Assembly: GCA_004555705.1 (NCBI GenBank)
Contig: SFHI01000010.1
Coordinates: forward strand, 1-44,496
Source: Clostridiales bacterium
GTDB lineage: Bacteria > Bacillota > Clostridia > Oscillospirales > Oscillospiraceae
Length of the DNA stretch: 44,496 nucleotides
Reading direction: 5' to 3'
The position numbers were made by a program, and so were the translations under genes. Positions 27,839-36,099 of the stretch are shown here, in pieces (position 1 is the first letter of the stretch; each line of letters starts with the position of its first letter). A model generated the notes under the pieces. It searched no databases. It was not told where the DNA came from and saw only the letters and a program-made list of their open reading frames with translations.

Positions 27839-29147
27839 GGGAGGACTTTCCCCCTTTCAAATCTCCCTGGGCCGGGCCCTCCAGCAGCTTTCCGTCCTCT
27901 GAAAACCGGGAACCATGGCAGGAACAGTCCCAGCTCCGTTCCTGGCGGTTCCATTTCAGGGCGCAGCCCATATGGGGGCACCTGGGAACCGTGGGGCGGA
28001 TCAGATTCCAAGCGCTGCTCGCCAGATTCTTCCCCAACTGGGGCCGAAGAATCCTCCGGGAGGGCTCAAACAGCGCCGATATGCTGTTTTCCCTGCCCTG
28101 AACCAGGTCCGCCAGCAGCATGGCCGCCGTCATGGCCCCGGTCATGCCCCACTTGCTGAACCCTGTTGTCACAAAAAGGTCTGGGTTTTTAGGAGAATAT
28201 TGCCCGATATAGGGCATTCCGTCCAAACTCATACAGTCCTGGGCCGCCCAGCGGTACCGGATTTTGGCCCCGGGGAAATACAGCTTCGCGCTTTTCTCCA
28301 GTTTCTCCCAGCCGCCGCTTTTGCAGCCTGTCCGCCCGGAAGCGCCCCCCAGCAGCAGAATATCCCCCGCCATCCGCAGGGAAAGCCGCTCCCGGTCCGT
28401 CCCCAAATACATTCCGGAAATCTTTCCCGCATTCTCCAGCCCCAGGACATAGGACCGGTCCTGATAAAGCTTCAGAGGGAACAGCCCTATCTTGTTCCAC
28501 ATGGGGAAATGGGTTGCCACAATGGTTCTCTGCGCCGAAATGCTTCCGTTTTCCGTCTGATACCGTTTCCCGTCGAAGGAAAGAACCCTGGTATGCTCAT
28601 AAATCCGCAGTCCGTTGGAAATCCCGCCCAGAAATTTCAGCGGATGAAAGCTGGCCTGATCCGGAAACCGAATGGCTCCTGTCACCGGGAAAAGCAGCGG
28701 AAGGTTTCCGCACCATTCCGCCTTCGCTCCGATCCGCTCCAGGGCATCCAGCTCCAGGTCCAGTGCCTCCGGGTCCTCCCGGCAATACAGGAAGCTGTCC
28801 TCCGTCTGAAAATCACAGTCCAGCTTGGCGCAAAGCTCCCGGTAACGCTCCAAGGCTGCTTGATTGGCCCGGTAATAGGCTCCCGCCCCCTCCGCGCCGA
28901 ATCTGCGCAGCAGCTTCTCATAAACCATGCCGTGCTGAGAAGTGATTTTGGCGGTGGTCCCCGCAGTGACGCCGGAGAGGATCCGGTCTGCCTCCACAAG
29001 CGTATAGTCGATTCCACGCTGTTGAAGCTCCCAGGCGCAGAGAATCCCCGCAATGCCGCCCCCGATGATCAAAACATCCGTCTGCAGTTCCCCTGCAAGG
29101 GACGGGAAACCACCGATTTGTGAGGTTTTTTCCCATATTGATTCCAT
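27816..29147 (-). CDS. FAD-dependent oxidoreductase with C-terminal Rieske 2Fe-2S domain
   Basis: A 443-residue fusion. Residues 1 to about 355 form a DAO-type flavoprotein, with the dinucleotide motif DVLIIGGGIAGILCAWEL near residue 25 and the closing FVTTGFSKWGMTGAMTAA segment. The last about 75 residues are a Rieske domain with CPHMGC and CSCHGSRF, giving the two Cys and two His ligands. It resembles Bacillus YhfW and related proteins whose substrates are not established; electron flow from an amine or similar substrate through FAD to the Fe-S centre is inferred. Translation starts at 29147 with a GAGGGGGAAT site. It is divergent from glgB. The 3' end contains the promoter of the next operon. 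Confidence 0.9.
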   Translation of the reverse strand: MESIWEKTSQIGGFPSLAGELQTDVLIIGGGIAGILCAWELQQRGIDYTLVEADRILSGVTAGTTAKITSQHGMVYEKLLRRFGAEGAGAYYRANQAALERYRELCAKLDCDFQTEDSFLYCREDPEALDLELDALERIGAKAEWCGNLPLLFPVTGAIRFPDQASFHPLKFLGGISNGLRIYEHTRVLSFDGKRYQTENGSISAQRTIVATHFPMWNKIGLFPLKLYQDRSYVLGLENAGKISGMYLGTDRERLSLRMAGDILLLGGASGRTGCKSGGWEKLEKSAKLYFPGAKIRYRWAAQDCMSLDGMPYIGQYSPKNPDLFVTTGFSKWGMTGAMTAAMLLADLVQGRENSISALFEPSRRILRPQLGKNLASSAWNLIRPTVPRCPHMGCALKWNRQERSWDCSCHGSRFSEDGKLLEGPAQGDLKGGKSSLDKGKEG

Positions 29148-29197
29148 ATTCCATTCCCCCTCATTCCAGTATGCGCAGGAACCTGCCGCCTATGTAC

Positions 29198-29226
29198 TTG
29201 ACAGCGCCGCTCCATTGAACTAAAAT
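29198..29226 (+). promoter_or_regulatory. Promoter of glgB
   Basis: TTGACA (29198-29203), a 17-base spacer and TAAAAT (29221-29226), about 60 bases ahead of the glgB start. Confidence 0.85.
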
Positions 29227-29290
29227 ATAACTGTAGCGGTGCAATCGCTGCCGGACCGCTTCCCACAAGAAAACTACGGAAGGTGATCAA

Positions 29291-31333
29291 ATGTATCGAA
29301 TTTTGGATTTAAACCCCCAGTTGAAACCCTACGCAGGCGACATTGATCTTCGGATGTTCCTCTACCGGGCCACCAAGAACCGTCTGCTTCCTCAGGGGGG
29401 TACGCTCAATGAGTTTGCCAACGCCCACAATTATTTCGGCTTCCACCGGGTGGAGGGGGGCTGGGTCTACCGGGAATGGGCACCCAGCGCCTATCAGCTC
29501 TACCTGACCGGCGATTTTAACGGCTGGAACCAGACCAGCCATCCTCTGAAAAAGCTGGGAAACGGCAACTGGGAGCTTTTCCTGGAGGGTGAGGACGCGC
29601 TCTGGGACGGCTGCAAGGTAAAGACCGTGGTGGATGCCAACATGACCCGCACCGAGCACATCCCCCTCTACGCCCGCCGGGTAACCCAGGACCCCCACAC
29701 CATTACCTGGTGCGCCGAAGTGGTGGACGAAGCGAAGGTGTTCCCCTGGACCGACGCTGATTTCACCGGCGAGGACGAGCTGTACATCTACGAGGCCCAT
29801 GTGGGCATGGCCCAGGAGGAGGGCAAGGTTGGCTCCTACCGGGAGTTCGCGGACAACGTCCTTCCCCATGTCAAGCACGCGGGCTACAACACCATCCAGC
29901 TCATGGCCATTATGGAGCACCCCTATTATGGCAGCTTCGGCTACCAGGTATCCAGCTTCTATGCCGCCTCCAGCTGGTTCGGCAGACCGGAGGACCTGAA
30001 ATACCTGGTGAATAAGGCCCACGAAATGGGCATCCGGGTGCTGCTGGATGTGGTGCACTCCCACGCGGTGAAGAACACCGCCGAGGGCATCAATATGTTC
30101 GACGGCACCACCTGGCAGTTCTTCCACGACGGACCCAAGGGCGACCATCCCGCCTGGGGTACCAAGTGCTTTGACTACGGCAAGGACGGCGTCATCCACT
30201 TCCTGCTGAGCAACCTGAAATTCTGGATGACCGAGTACCATTTCGACGGCTTCCGCTTCGACGGCGTCACCTCCATGCTCTACCACGACCACGGCCTGGG
30301 CACGGACTTCAACTCCAATGACAAGTATTTCTCCTACAATACCCACACCGAGGCCATCACCTACCTGCAGCTTGCCAACGAACTGATCCGCCAGGTGAAC
30401 CCCAAGGCCGTCACCATTGCCGAGGATATGTCCGGTATGCCCGGTATGTGCCTGCCCATTGAGGACGGCGGCATCGGCTTTGACTACCGTCTGGGCATGG
30501 GTCTGCCGGATATGTGGATTCGCACCGTGAAGGAGCGCAAGGATGAGGACTGGGATATCGCCGGGATGTGGGGCAGTATGTGCCTGCGCCGCCCGGGGGA
30601 AAACACCATCGCCTACGTGGAGAGCCATGACCAGGCCCTTGTGGGGGACAAGACCATGATCTTCCGTCTGGCGGACGCCGCCATGTACACCGACATGGAG
30701 AAATCCACCCACAATCTGGTCATTGACCGGGCCATCGCCCTGCACAAGATGATCCGTCTGTTCACCCTGGCGGGGGGCGGCGAGGGTTACCTGAACTTCA
30801 TGGGCAACGAGTTCGGCCATCCGGAGTGGATCGATTTCCCCCGGGAGGGCAACGGCTGGAGCTTCCATTACTGCCGCCGGCAGTGGAGCCTGAAGAATAA
30901 CGGCCTGCTCAAATACCAGTGGCTCAATGATTTCGACCGGGATATGATCCACCTGACCAAGGAGAATCACCTGTTCACCCAGCGGATGGGAGATTTGCGG
31001 CTGATGAAGGCCCCGGAGAAAACCATCGTATTCTCCCGGAAGGGGCTGCTCTTCGCTTTTAATTTCCACCCCAGCAAGTCTCTGACCAATGTGCTCGTCC
31101 CGGTCCAGGATGCTGCGGAATATACGGTCTGCCTCTCCAGCGACGACAAGCAGTACGGCGGCCAGGAGCTCATCGCTCACATGACCTACCCCACCAAGGA
31201 ATTCGACGGAAAGCAGTATGTGGAGCTCTACCTCCCCGCCCGTACCGCCGTTGTCCTCAAGGAGAAGAAGCTCCCCAAGCCCGAAGTACCCAAGCCAGAG
31301 GCCGAGGCACTCAAGCCCGGAAAATCCAAGTAA
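29291..31333 (+). CDS. glgB: 1,4-alpha-glucan branching enzyme, eukaryotic-type (GH13)
   Basis: A 680-residue branching enzyme that moves alpha-1,4 glucan segments onto O6 of glucose to make alpha-1,6 branches. The N-terminal CBM48 region has GGWVYREWAPSAYQLYLTGD. The GH13 barrel contains DVVHSHAVKN, the nucleophile Asp in DGFRFDGVTS, the acid Glu in TIAEDMSGMP, and YVESHDQALVGDK. The FMGNEFGHPEWIDFPREG block and the domain order fit the eukaryotic GBE-like subgroup rather than the usual bacterial GlgB. A low-complexity, Lys/Pro/Glu-rich tail (about 25 residues, PKPEVPKPEAEA) ends the protein. No other glycogen gene adjoins it, and it has its own promoter and terminator. GGAAGGTGATC precedes the ATG. 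Confidence 0.95.
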   Translation: MYRILDLNPQLKPYAGDIDLRMFLYRATKNRLLPQGGTLNEFANAHNYFGFHRVEGGWVYREWAPSAYQLYLTGDFNGWNQTSHPLKKLGNGNWELFLEGEDALWDGCKVKTVVDANMTRTEHIPLYARRVTQDPHTITWCAEVVDEAKVFPWTDADFTGEDELYIYEAHVGMAQEEGKVGSYREFADNVLPHVKHAGYNTIQLMAIMEHPYYGSFGYQVSSFYAASSWFGRPEDLKYLVNKAHEMGIRVLLDVVHSHAVKNTAEGINMFDGTTWQFFHDGPKGDHPAWGTKCFDYGKDGVIHFLLSNLKFWMTEYHFDGFRFDGVTSMLYHDHGLGTDFNSNDKYFSYNTHTEAITYLQLANELIRQVNPKAVTIAEDMSGMPGMCLPIEDGGIGFDYRLGMGLPDMWIRTVKERKDEDWDIAGMWGSMCLRRPGENTIAYVESHDQALVGDKTMIFRLADAAMYTDMEKSTHNLVIDRAIALHKMIRLFTLAGGGEGYLNFMGNEFGHPEWIDFPREGNGWSFHYCRRQWSLKNNGLLKYQWLNDFDRDMIHLTKENHLFTQRMGDLRLMKAPEKTIVFSRKGLLFAFNFHPSKSLTNVLVPVQDAAEYTVCLSSDDKQYGGQELIAHMTYPTKEFDGKQYVELYLPARTAVVLKEKKLPKPEVPKPEAEALKPGKSK

Positions 31334-31339
31334 GCTCTC

Positions 31340-31384
31340 AAAAAATGGATCGTACCGAAGCCCCCCGGTACGGTCCATTTTTCT
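31340..31384 (+). terminator. Terminator of glgB
   Basis: AAATGGA and CGTACCG pair with CGGTACG and TCCATTT around AAGCCCCC; the T-run is TTTTTC. Six bases after the glgB stop. Confidence 0.9.
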
Positions 31385-31413
31385 GTTCGCCGTCCCGGCG
31401 CATTCGCACAGCC

Positions 31414-31441
31414 TTGATTTTCGGGTCCCCTATGGTATAAT
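31414..31441 (+). promoter_or_regulatory. Promoter of the two-component operon
   Basis: TTGATT (31414-31419), a 16-base spacer and a perfect TATAAT (31436-31441), about 33 bases before the regulator start. Confidence 0.8.
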
Positions 31442-31473
31442 GATTCCATCATTTCGACTTGTGAGGATTTCCC

Positions 31474-32178
31474 ATGGCAGATCAATATCAGATTCTGGTT
31501 GTGGACGATGATTTATCCATCGTCAGCATCCTGGAGACCGCCCTGAACCAGGCGGGCTACTGTGTGCTCACCGCTTACGACGGCGAAACCGCCTGCCGGG
31601 TCGCCCAGACCAGGCGCCCCCATCTCATCATCATGGATGTGATGATGCCCCAGTGCAACGGTATTTTGGCCACCATGCGTATCCGGCAGCAAAGCAATGT
31701 TCCCATTTTGATGCTGTCCGCCAAGGCGGAGGGCTCCGACCGGGTGCTGGGGCTGGAAGCCGGAGCCGATGACTATCTGGTGAAGCCCTTCTACCAGCAG
31801 GAGCTGCTTGCCCGGGTGAAGGCGCTGCTGCGCCGCTATGACACCCTGGGCTCCATCCGGGAAACGCAGTCCGATGACCGGATTCAGATCGGGGATGCGG
31901 TGCTGGATACCTCCAAGAAGCAGCTGATCGTCCGCGGCGACCCCGTTCGCCTCACCGCGACGGAGTATAAGCTTCTTCTGGTGCTGATGTCCAATCCGGG
32001 CCGGGTCTTTACCGCGGAGGAACTCTACGAACGGGTCTGGGAAAGCGACGCCTACGCCGTGGAGAACACCGTCATGGTACACATCAGCCGCATCCGGGAA
32101 AAGCTGGAGCTGAATCCCAGAAAACCGGAATACCTGAAAGTCGTTTGGGGGATTGGTTATGTCTTTGAAGCGCCGTAA
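31474..32178 (+). CDS. OmpR/PhoB-family response regulator
   Basis: A 234-residue regulator. The receiver domain has the acidic pocket VVDDD near residue 10, the phospho-acceptor Asp in IIMDVMMP near 53, and the conserved Lys in DYLVKPF near 103. The C-terminal winged helix (about residues 135-230) has LTATEYKLLLVLMSNPGRVFT and the recognition helix VENTVMVHISRIREKLE. It would bind DNA as a dimer when phosphorylated by the overlapping kinase gene. The stop overlaps the kinase start by 20 bases. It is closest in style to VanR-like regulators; its target genes are unknown, but the adjacent DUF2079 gene is a candidate. Confidence 0.95.
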   Translation: MADQYQILVVDDDLSIVSILETALNQAGYCVLTAYDGETACRVAQTRRPHLIIMDVMMPQCNGILATMRIRQQSNVPILMLSAKAEGSDRVLGLEAGADDYLVKPFYQQELLARVKALLRRYDTLGSIRETQSDDRIQIGDAVLDTSKKQLIVRGDPVRLTATEYKLLLVLMSNPGRVFTAEELYERVWESDAYAVENTVMVHISRIREKLELNPRKPEYLKVVWGIGYVFEAP

Positions 32179-33697
32179 TTTCATTGCGCTGGGGCTTCTC
32201 CTGTTCGCTGCCATCGGCTTTTCCATAGGCCGAACGCTCCTGAAGGATTCTACGGGACATGAAACCGTGGAAGCCACCAGCATCCTGGCAACGGAAATCC
32301 CGGAACAGGCCACAACCTCCCCCGGCGTTGCGCAACCCGTTCCGGAAACAACGCAGCCCGGGACAAGCAGAGCTTCTGACCCGGCAAACCGTGGCATCAG
32401 AAGGTTCCTGGGATACGGCCTCTGCTTTGCCGCTGCCGCCGCAGCCATTGGGGCGGTCTTTGGCCTGCGGCAAACCGCGCCGGTTCTGGGGCCGGACGGC
32501 ATCGGTATGCTCGCCGGATTATTCTGCATCCTCTATTACATGGCAATCAATGCCGAATACATGATGTGGAGCTACCTTCTGGATATTTGGGTCACCGCCG
32601 CCAGCATCCTGGCCGCCTCCGTCATCCTGTTTTCCATTCGGGAGCTTTGGGGCTGGGCCTGGGCAAAATTCAGCTTGTCCTGGTGCCTTGTCCGTCGTCT
32701 TTCCAAAAACGTGCCCTCCCCTCAGCGGGCGATGCTGGTTTTTTCGGGATGGATTTTTCTCTCCCTTACCGGTATCCTTCTCACCCAGTTATGGTACGAT
32801 CAATTCAGCTTTGGTTTCCTTGCCGCAGCCATCTTTGGTTTTATGGGCCTGCGCCTGTACGGCAAAGACCTGAATCACCTGGGGGAGCAGCTGAACAACC
32901 TCTTCCGGGGCCTGCCCGTCACCTTAAAAGAGGACAGCACGTTTTCTCAAACCGAGGCCCAGCTGCTTACGGTGCGCCTTCAGCAAGAAGAAGCCATCCG
33001 CGCGGCAGTTACCAGCGAACGGTTCAAGGTGGAGCTGATCTCCAACGTTTCCCACGACCTGCGCACGCCCCTGACCGCAATTCTGGGCTACAGCGAGCTC
33101 CTGCAAAAGGAAACGCTGTCACCGGAGGGGCAGGAACAGCTCCGCCTGCTGCATCAGAAAGCGGGCTACATGAGTGAGCTTGTGGAATCCCTGTTTGAGC
33201 TTACCAAGGTTTCCAGCGGCGTTGTGGAAGCGAAAAGGGAAGAAATCGACCTGATCCGCCTGCTGGAGCAGACCATAGGCCTGTTTGACGATCAGCTCAC
33301 CCGGGCGGGGCTGGTTGTCCGGCGGGATTACACCTCCGACACAATTCCCATCATCACGGACGGAGCCCGGATGCACCAGGTATTCGCCAATCTCCTGGGC
33401 AACGCCATCAAATACGCCCTTTCCGGAACCCGAATCTATCTGGAGGTTAAGGAAACCGGGGAAAGCTGCCTGATCCGAATGGTAAACACTTCCTCCTACG
33501 AAATGGACTTCAAGCCGGAGGAAATCCTGCAGCGCTTTGCCAGAGGGGATAAGGCACGCTCCACCAAGGGAAGCGGCCTGGGCCTGGCCATCGCCCAGAC
33601 CTATACGGAGTCCGTAGGCGGCAGCTTCCGAATCGGCATTGACGGAGACCAGTTCAGCGCCATCGTAGAACTGCCAAAAACTGAAAGAAATCTGTAA
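32159..33697 (+). CDS. Membrane sensor histidine kinase
   Basis: A 512-residue kinase. The first membrane segment (about residues 7-25) is followed by a Thr/Pro/Glu-rich, probably extracytoplasmic stretch of about 50 residues. At least four more membrane segments run to about residue 235. The HisKA helix carries ISNVSHDLRTPLTAILGYSE, with the phospho-accepting His near residue 299. HATPase_c boxes are FANLLGNAIKYA (N box) and GSGLGLAIAQTY (G2). No PAS or Cache domain is seen, so the signal may be sensed within the membrane or by the Pro/Thr-rich loop. The ATG at 32159 is preferred to the TTG at 32153 because it has GGGGGAT upstream. Terminated at 33724-33760. Confidence 0.93.
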   Translation: MSLKRRNFIALGLLLFAAIGFSIGRTLLKDSTGHETVEATSILATEIPEQATTSPGVAQPVPETTQPGTSRASDPANRGIRRFLGYGLCFAAAAAAIGAVFGLRQTAPVLGPDGIGMLAGLFCILYYMAINAEYMMWSYLLDIWVTAASILAASVILFSIRELWGWAWAKFSLSWCLVRRLSKNVPSPQRAMLVFSGWIFLSLTGILLTQLWYDQFSFGFLAAAIFGFMGLRLYGKDLNHLGEQLNNLFRGLPVTLKEDSTFSQTEAQLLTVRLQQEEAIRAAVTSERFKVELISNVSHDLRTPLTAILGYSELLQKETLSPEGQEQLRLLHQKAGYMSELVESLFELTKVSSGVVEAKREEIDLIRLLEQTIGLFDDQLTRAGLVVRRDYTSDTIPIITDGARMHQVFANLLGNAIKYALSGTRIYLEVKETGESCLIRMVNTSSYEMDFKPEEILQRFARGDKARSTKGSGLGLAIAQTYTESVGGSFRIGIDGDQFSAIVELPKTERNL

Positions 33698-33723
33698 GAC
33701 TTTTATCGGCTCTTTTGAAAGAT

Positions 33724-33760
33724 ACCCCCTGTACCATTTTGGCAACAGGGGGTGCTTTTA
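33724..33760 (+). terminator. Terminator-like hairpin that also contains the DUF2079 ribosome site
   Basis: ACCCCCTGT (33724-33732) pairs with ACAGGGGGT (33745-33753), followed by GCTTTT. The 3' arm includes AGGGGG, the only Shine-Dalgarno candidate, seven bases before the ATG at 33760. The folded form would both end transcription weakly and hide the ribosome site. Confidence 0.65.
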
Positions 33761-35628
33761 TGCAGAAACAGAAAAACTTCATTCATTGCAAACCGGATGT
33801 TCCCAGCCTGCTCCGCAGGGGCATCCTGTGCTGGCTGACAGCCGTGACAGCGGAATATTTCCTTCTTCCCGGGAACCTCCGGGACCTGGCATCGCTGGCC
33901 GGCCTGGCGCAAATGTCCCTGCCCCGGCTGGCCGGGATTTCCAGTTCCGGCTTTCTTATTCTCTCGTTGCTGTCCGCGTTTGCGGATACGGCCCGGGCGG
34001 AACGCTGGGGAATTTTGGGGGTACTGGGAGTTCTGGCGGTCGCGTCCCTCCGCGCGTCCTTTACCTGGCCGTTCCTCGGGGCCTGTGCATTGGTTGTGCT
34101 GTGTGCTCTTGTTTATGCGGTCTTTGGGTGGAATGGGCATCCGGAGCCCGCAGTCCGGCCAAAAACAACCTCTAAGAAGTATCCTTGGATCACCGGGGCA
34201 CTTGCCGCCGCGTTCTTCCTCTTCGTCACCGCGTGGACAGTGGGTAGGGTTTACACATTCAGTACGCCAACCTATGATTTTGGAATTTTCTCTCAGATGT
34301 TTCACTATATGAGAAGCACCGGACTTCCCATGACCACCCTGGAGCGGGATGGCCTCCTGTCCCATTTTGATGTCCACGTTTCCCCCATCTATTACCTGCT
34401 TCTCCCCTTCTACGCTTTGGCGCCGTATCCTGCCGCCTTGCAGGTGCTTCAGGCAGCCGTCATTACCTCCTCCGTGATTCCGCTCTGGAAAATCGGGAAG
34501 CTCCACGGCTTTTCCGGCGCGGGGAATATGCTCCTGTGCGCGGTCCTTCTCCTGTACCCGGCCTACTCCGGAGGAACCGGCTATGACATTCACGAAAACT
34601 GCTTTCTCACACCGCTGCTCCTGTGGCTGTTCTACGGAATTGATTCCGGGAAATCCATCGTAACCGCCTCCGCCACCATCCTCACCCTGATGGTAAAGGA
34701 GGACGCGGCCGTGTATACTGCCGTTATCGCCCTGTGGCTGGTGGTGAAAACAGTCCTTCGCTTTCAGAAGGGGGATAGCAAAACCCTCATAACCGGAATC
34801 GCCCTGCTGGCATTCTCCCTTGCCTGGTTCATGCTGGTCACCGGATACCTTTTCGCGCATGGCGACGGAGTGATGACCTACCGGTATCAGAACTTCCAAT
34901 ACGACGGCGCATCCTCCCTGATGACGGTCATCAAATCCGTACTCCTGTGCCCCATGAAAGCGGTCTATGAGTGCGTGGACCGGGAAAAGCTGGGCTTTCT
35001 GGCCATCACCCTTCTTCCGCTTCTCGGTTTTCCCATACTCACCCGGCGGTTTGAACGATACATCCTGCTGATCCCCTATCTTCTGGTGAATCTGATGTCG
35101 GACTACCGCTACCAGCATGATATCTTCTTCCAATACACCTTCGGCTCCACCGCCCTGCTGGTCTATCTGACAGTGGTCAACCTGAAAGAACTGCGGATTC
35201 CATGGCAGCGCCTTTCCCTGCTTACAGCAGCCGCCATAGTCTGCGCGGCGTGCTTTGCAAGGGTGATCGTTCCAAAGGCAATGACATACCCCGTGCAGGC
35301 TGTCCGTTCCTTCCACACCTATCAAACCCTCCGGGATACCCTTGCGGACATTCCGGAAAATGCCTCCGTAGCAGCGCCAACCTTCTGCACGACCTTCCTT
35401 TCCCAGCGGAATATCCTGTATGATTTGCGGTATTGCTCCCTGGAGCATCTGCTTGATAGCGACTATGTCGTTATCAAGATTTCCTCAGAGGGCGATTACA
35501 GGAAATTTTCCTCAGGCGAGAGAAACGACGGACTATCCAATCTGATTAAACTCCTTGGTCAAAACGGTTTTCATTTGAAATCCATGATTGTGGATGAGCT
35601 TGTGATCTATCATAAAGCAACACCGTAA
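33760..35628 (+). CDS. DUF2079 polytopic membrane protein
   Basis: A 622-residue integral membrane protein with about 12-14 hydrophobic segments. The DUF2079 signature is visible near residues 170-215: TPTYDFGIFSQMFHYM, then LLSHFDVHVSPIYYLLLPFY, and GYDIHENCFLTPLLL further on. The family resembles GT-C glycosyltransferase folds with an Asp/His-containing first loop, but no substrate is established. A soluble C-terminal tail of about 90 residues follows. The ATG at 33760 is chosen by the AGGGGG site and because the upstream TTG (33715) lies in the terminator. It sits 62 bases after the kinase. Read-through from the two-component operon is its only visible source of transcription. Confidence 0.85.
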   Translation: MQKQKNFIHCKPDVPSLLRRGILCWLTAVTAEYFLLPGNLRDLASLAGLAQMSLPRLAGISSSGFLILSLLSAFADTARAERWGILGVLGVLAVASLRASFTWPFLGACALVVLCALVYAVFGWNGHPEPAVRPKTTSKKYPWITGALAAAFFLFVTAWTVGRVYTFSTPTYDFGIFSQMFHYMRSTGLPMTTLERDGLLSHFDVHVSPIYYLLLPFYALAPYPAALQVLQAAVITSSVIPLWKIGKLHGFSGAGNMLLCAVLLLYPAYSGGTGYDIHENCFLTPLLLWLFYGIDSGKSIVTASATILTLMVKEDAAVYTAVIALWLVVKTVLRFQKGDSKTLITGIALLAFSLAWFMLVTGYLFAHGDGVMTYRYQNFQYDGASSLMTVIKSVLLCPMKAVYECVDREKLGFLAITLLPLLGFPILTRRFERYILLIPYLLVNLMSDYRYQHDIFFQYTFGSTALLVYLTVVNLKELRIPWQRLSLLTAAAIVCAACFARVIVPKAMTYPVQAVRSFHTYQTLRDTLADIPENASVAAPTFCTTFLSQRNILYDLRYCSLEHLLDSDYVVIKISSEGDYRKFSSGERNDGLSNLIKLLGQNGFHLKSMIVDELVIYHKATP

Positions 35629-36014
35629 TATAACGCTGCACGTTTCTTTCAGAATTCTATCGACGGACTCAGCAAACCGTTAAATTGGTGTTTGCAGGGA
35701 TGCGTCCCAAATTACCTGTCATTGTCATGAAAAAGCTGTCATTGCGAACCAGCGCGCACGCTGGTGTGGCAATCCCCCGGTTAGAAGAGAAATGTACCGA
35801 ATAGTGCCCGGAAGAATGGGAATCGCTGCGATTTTTGGTGGTAATCGTTACCTGGTTCCATTCATCCGGGGGATTGCCACGCCAGTGTGCGCACTGGCTC
35901 GCAATGACAGCGTTTATTTGCCAAACACCGATTTTCCGATCTGCTGAGGAAATCCGAATACAGTCAATTCAACGACTTCCAAATATTCTCATTTTGAATG
36001 TGGTCGCACATTTC
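35629..36014. repeat. Intergenic stretch with paired inverted 46-bp REP-like repeats
   Basis: No gene. The repeats are at 35735-35780 and, inverted, 35866-35911, separated by 85 bases. They share 42 of 46 bases. Each folds into an outer ATTGC/GCAAT stem and an inner six-pair hairpin. All four differences are two compensating base-pair swaps in the inner stem. A segment near 35680-35700 (TTAAATTGGTGTTTGCAG) resembles one near 25753-25770. Confidence 0.85.
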
Positions 36015-36060
36015 AAAAAACGGGCATCCGGAACGGAGAACTGTTCCGGATGCCCGTTTT
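36015..36060 (-). terminator. Strong terminator after the Na+/phosphate cotransporter gene
   Basis: On the minus strand AAAACGGGCATCCGGAAC pairs with GTTCCGGATGCCCGTTTT, an 18-bp stem with loop AGTTCTCC-like bases, then TT. It would work in both directions. Confidence 0.92.
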
Positions 36061-36099
36061 AGCTTTTCAATCAATCGTAATGCCGGATGCCCTGCCGCC

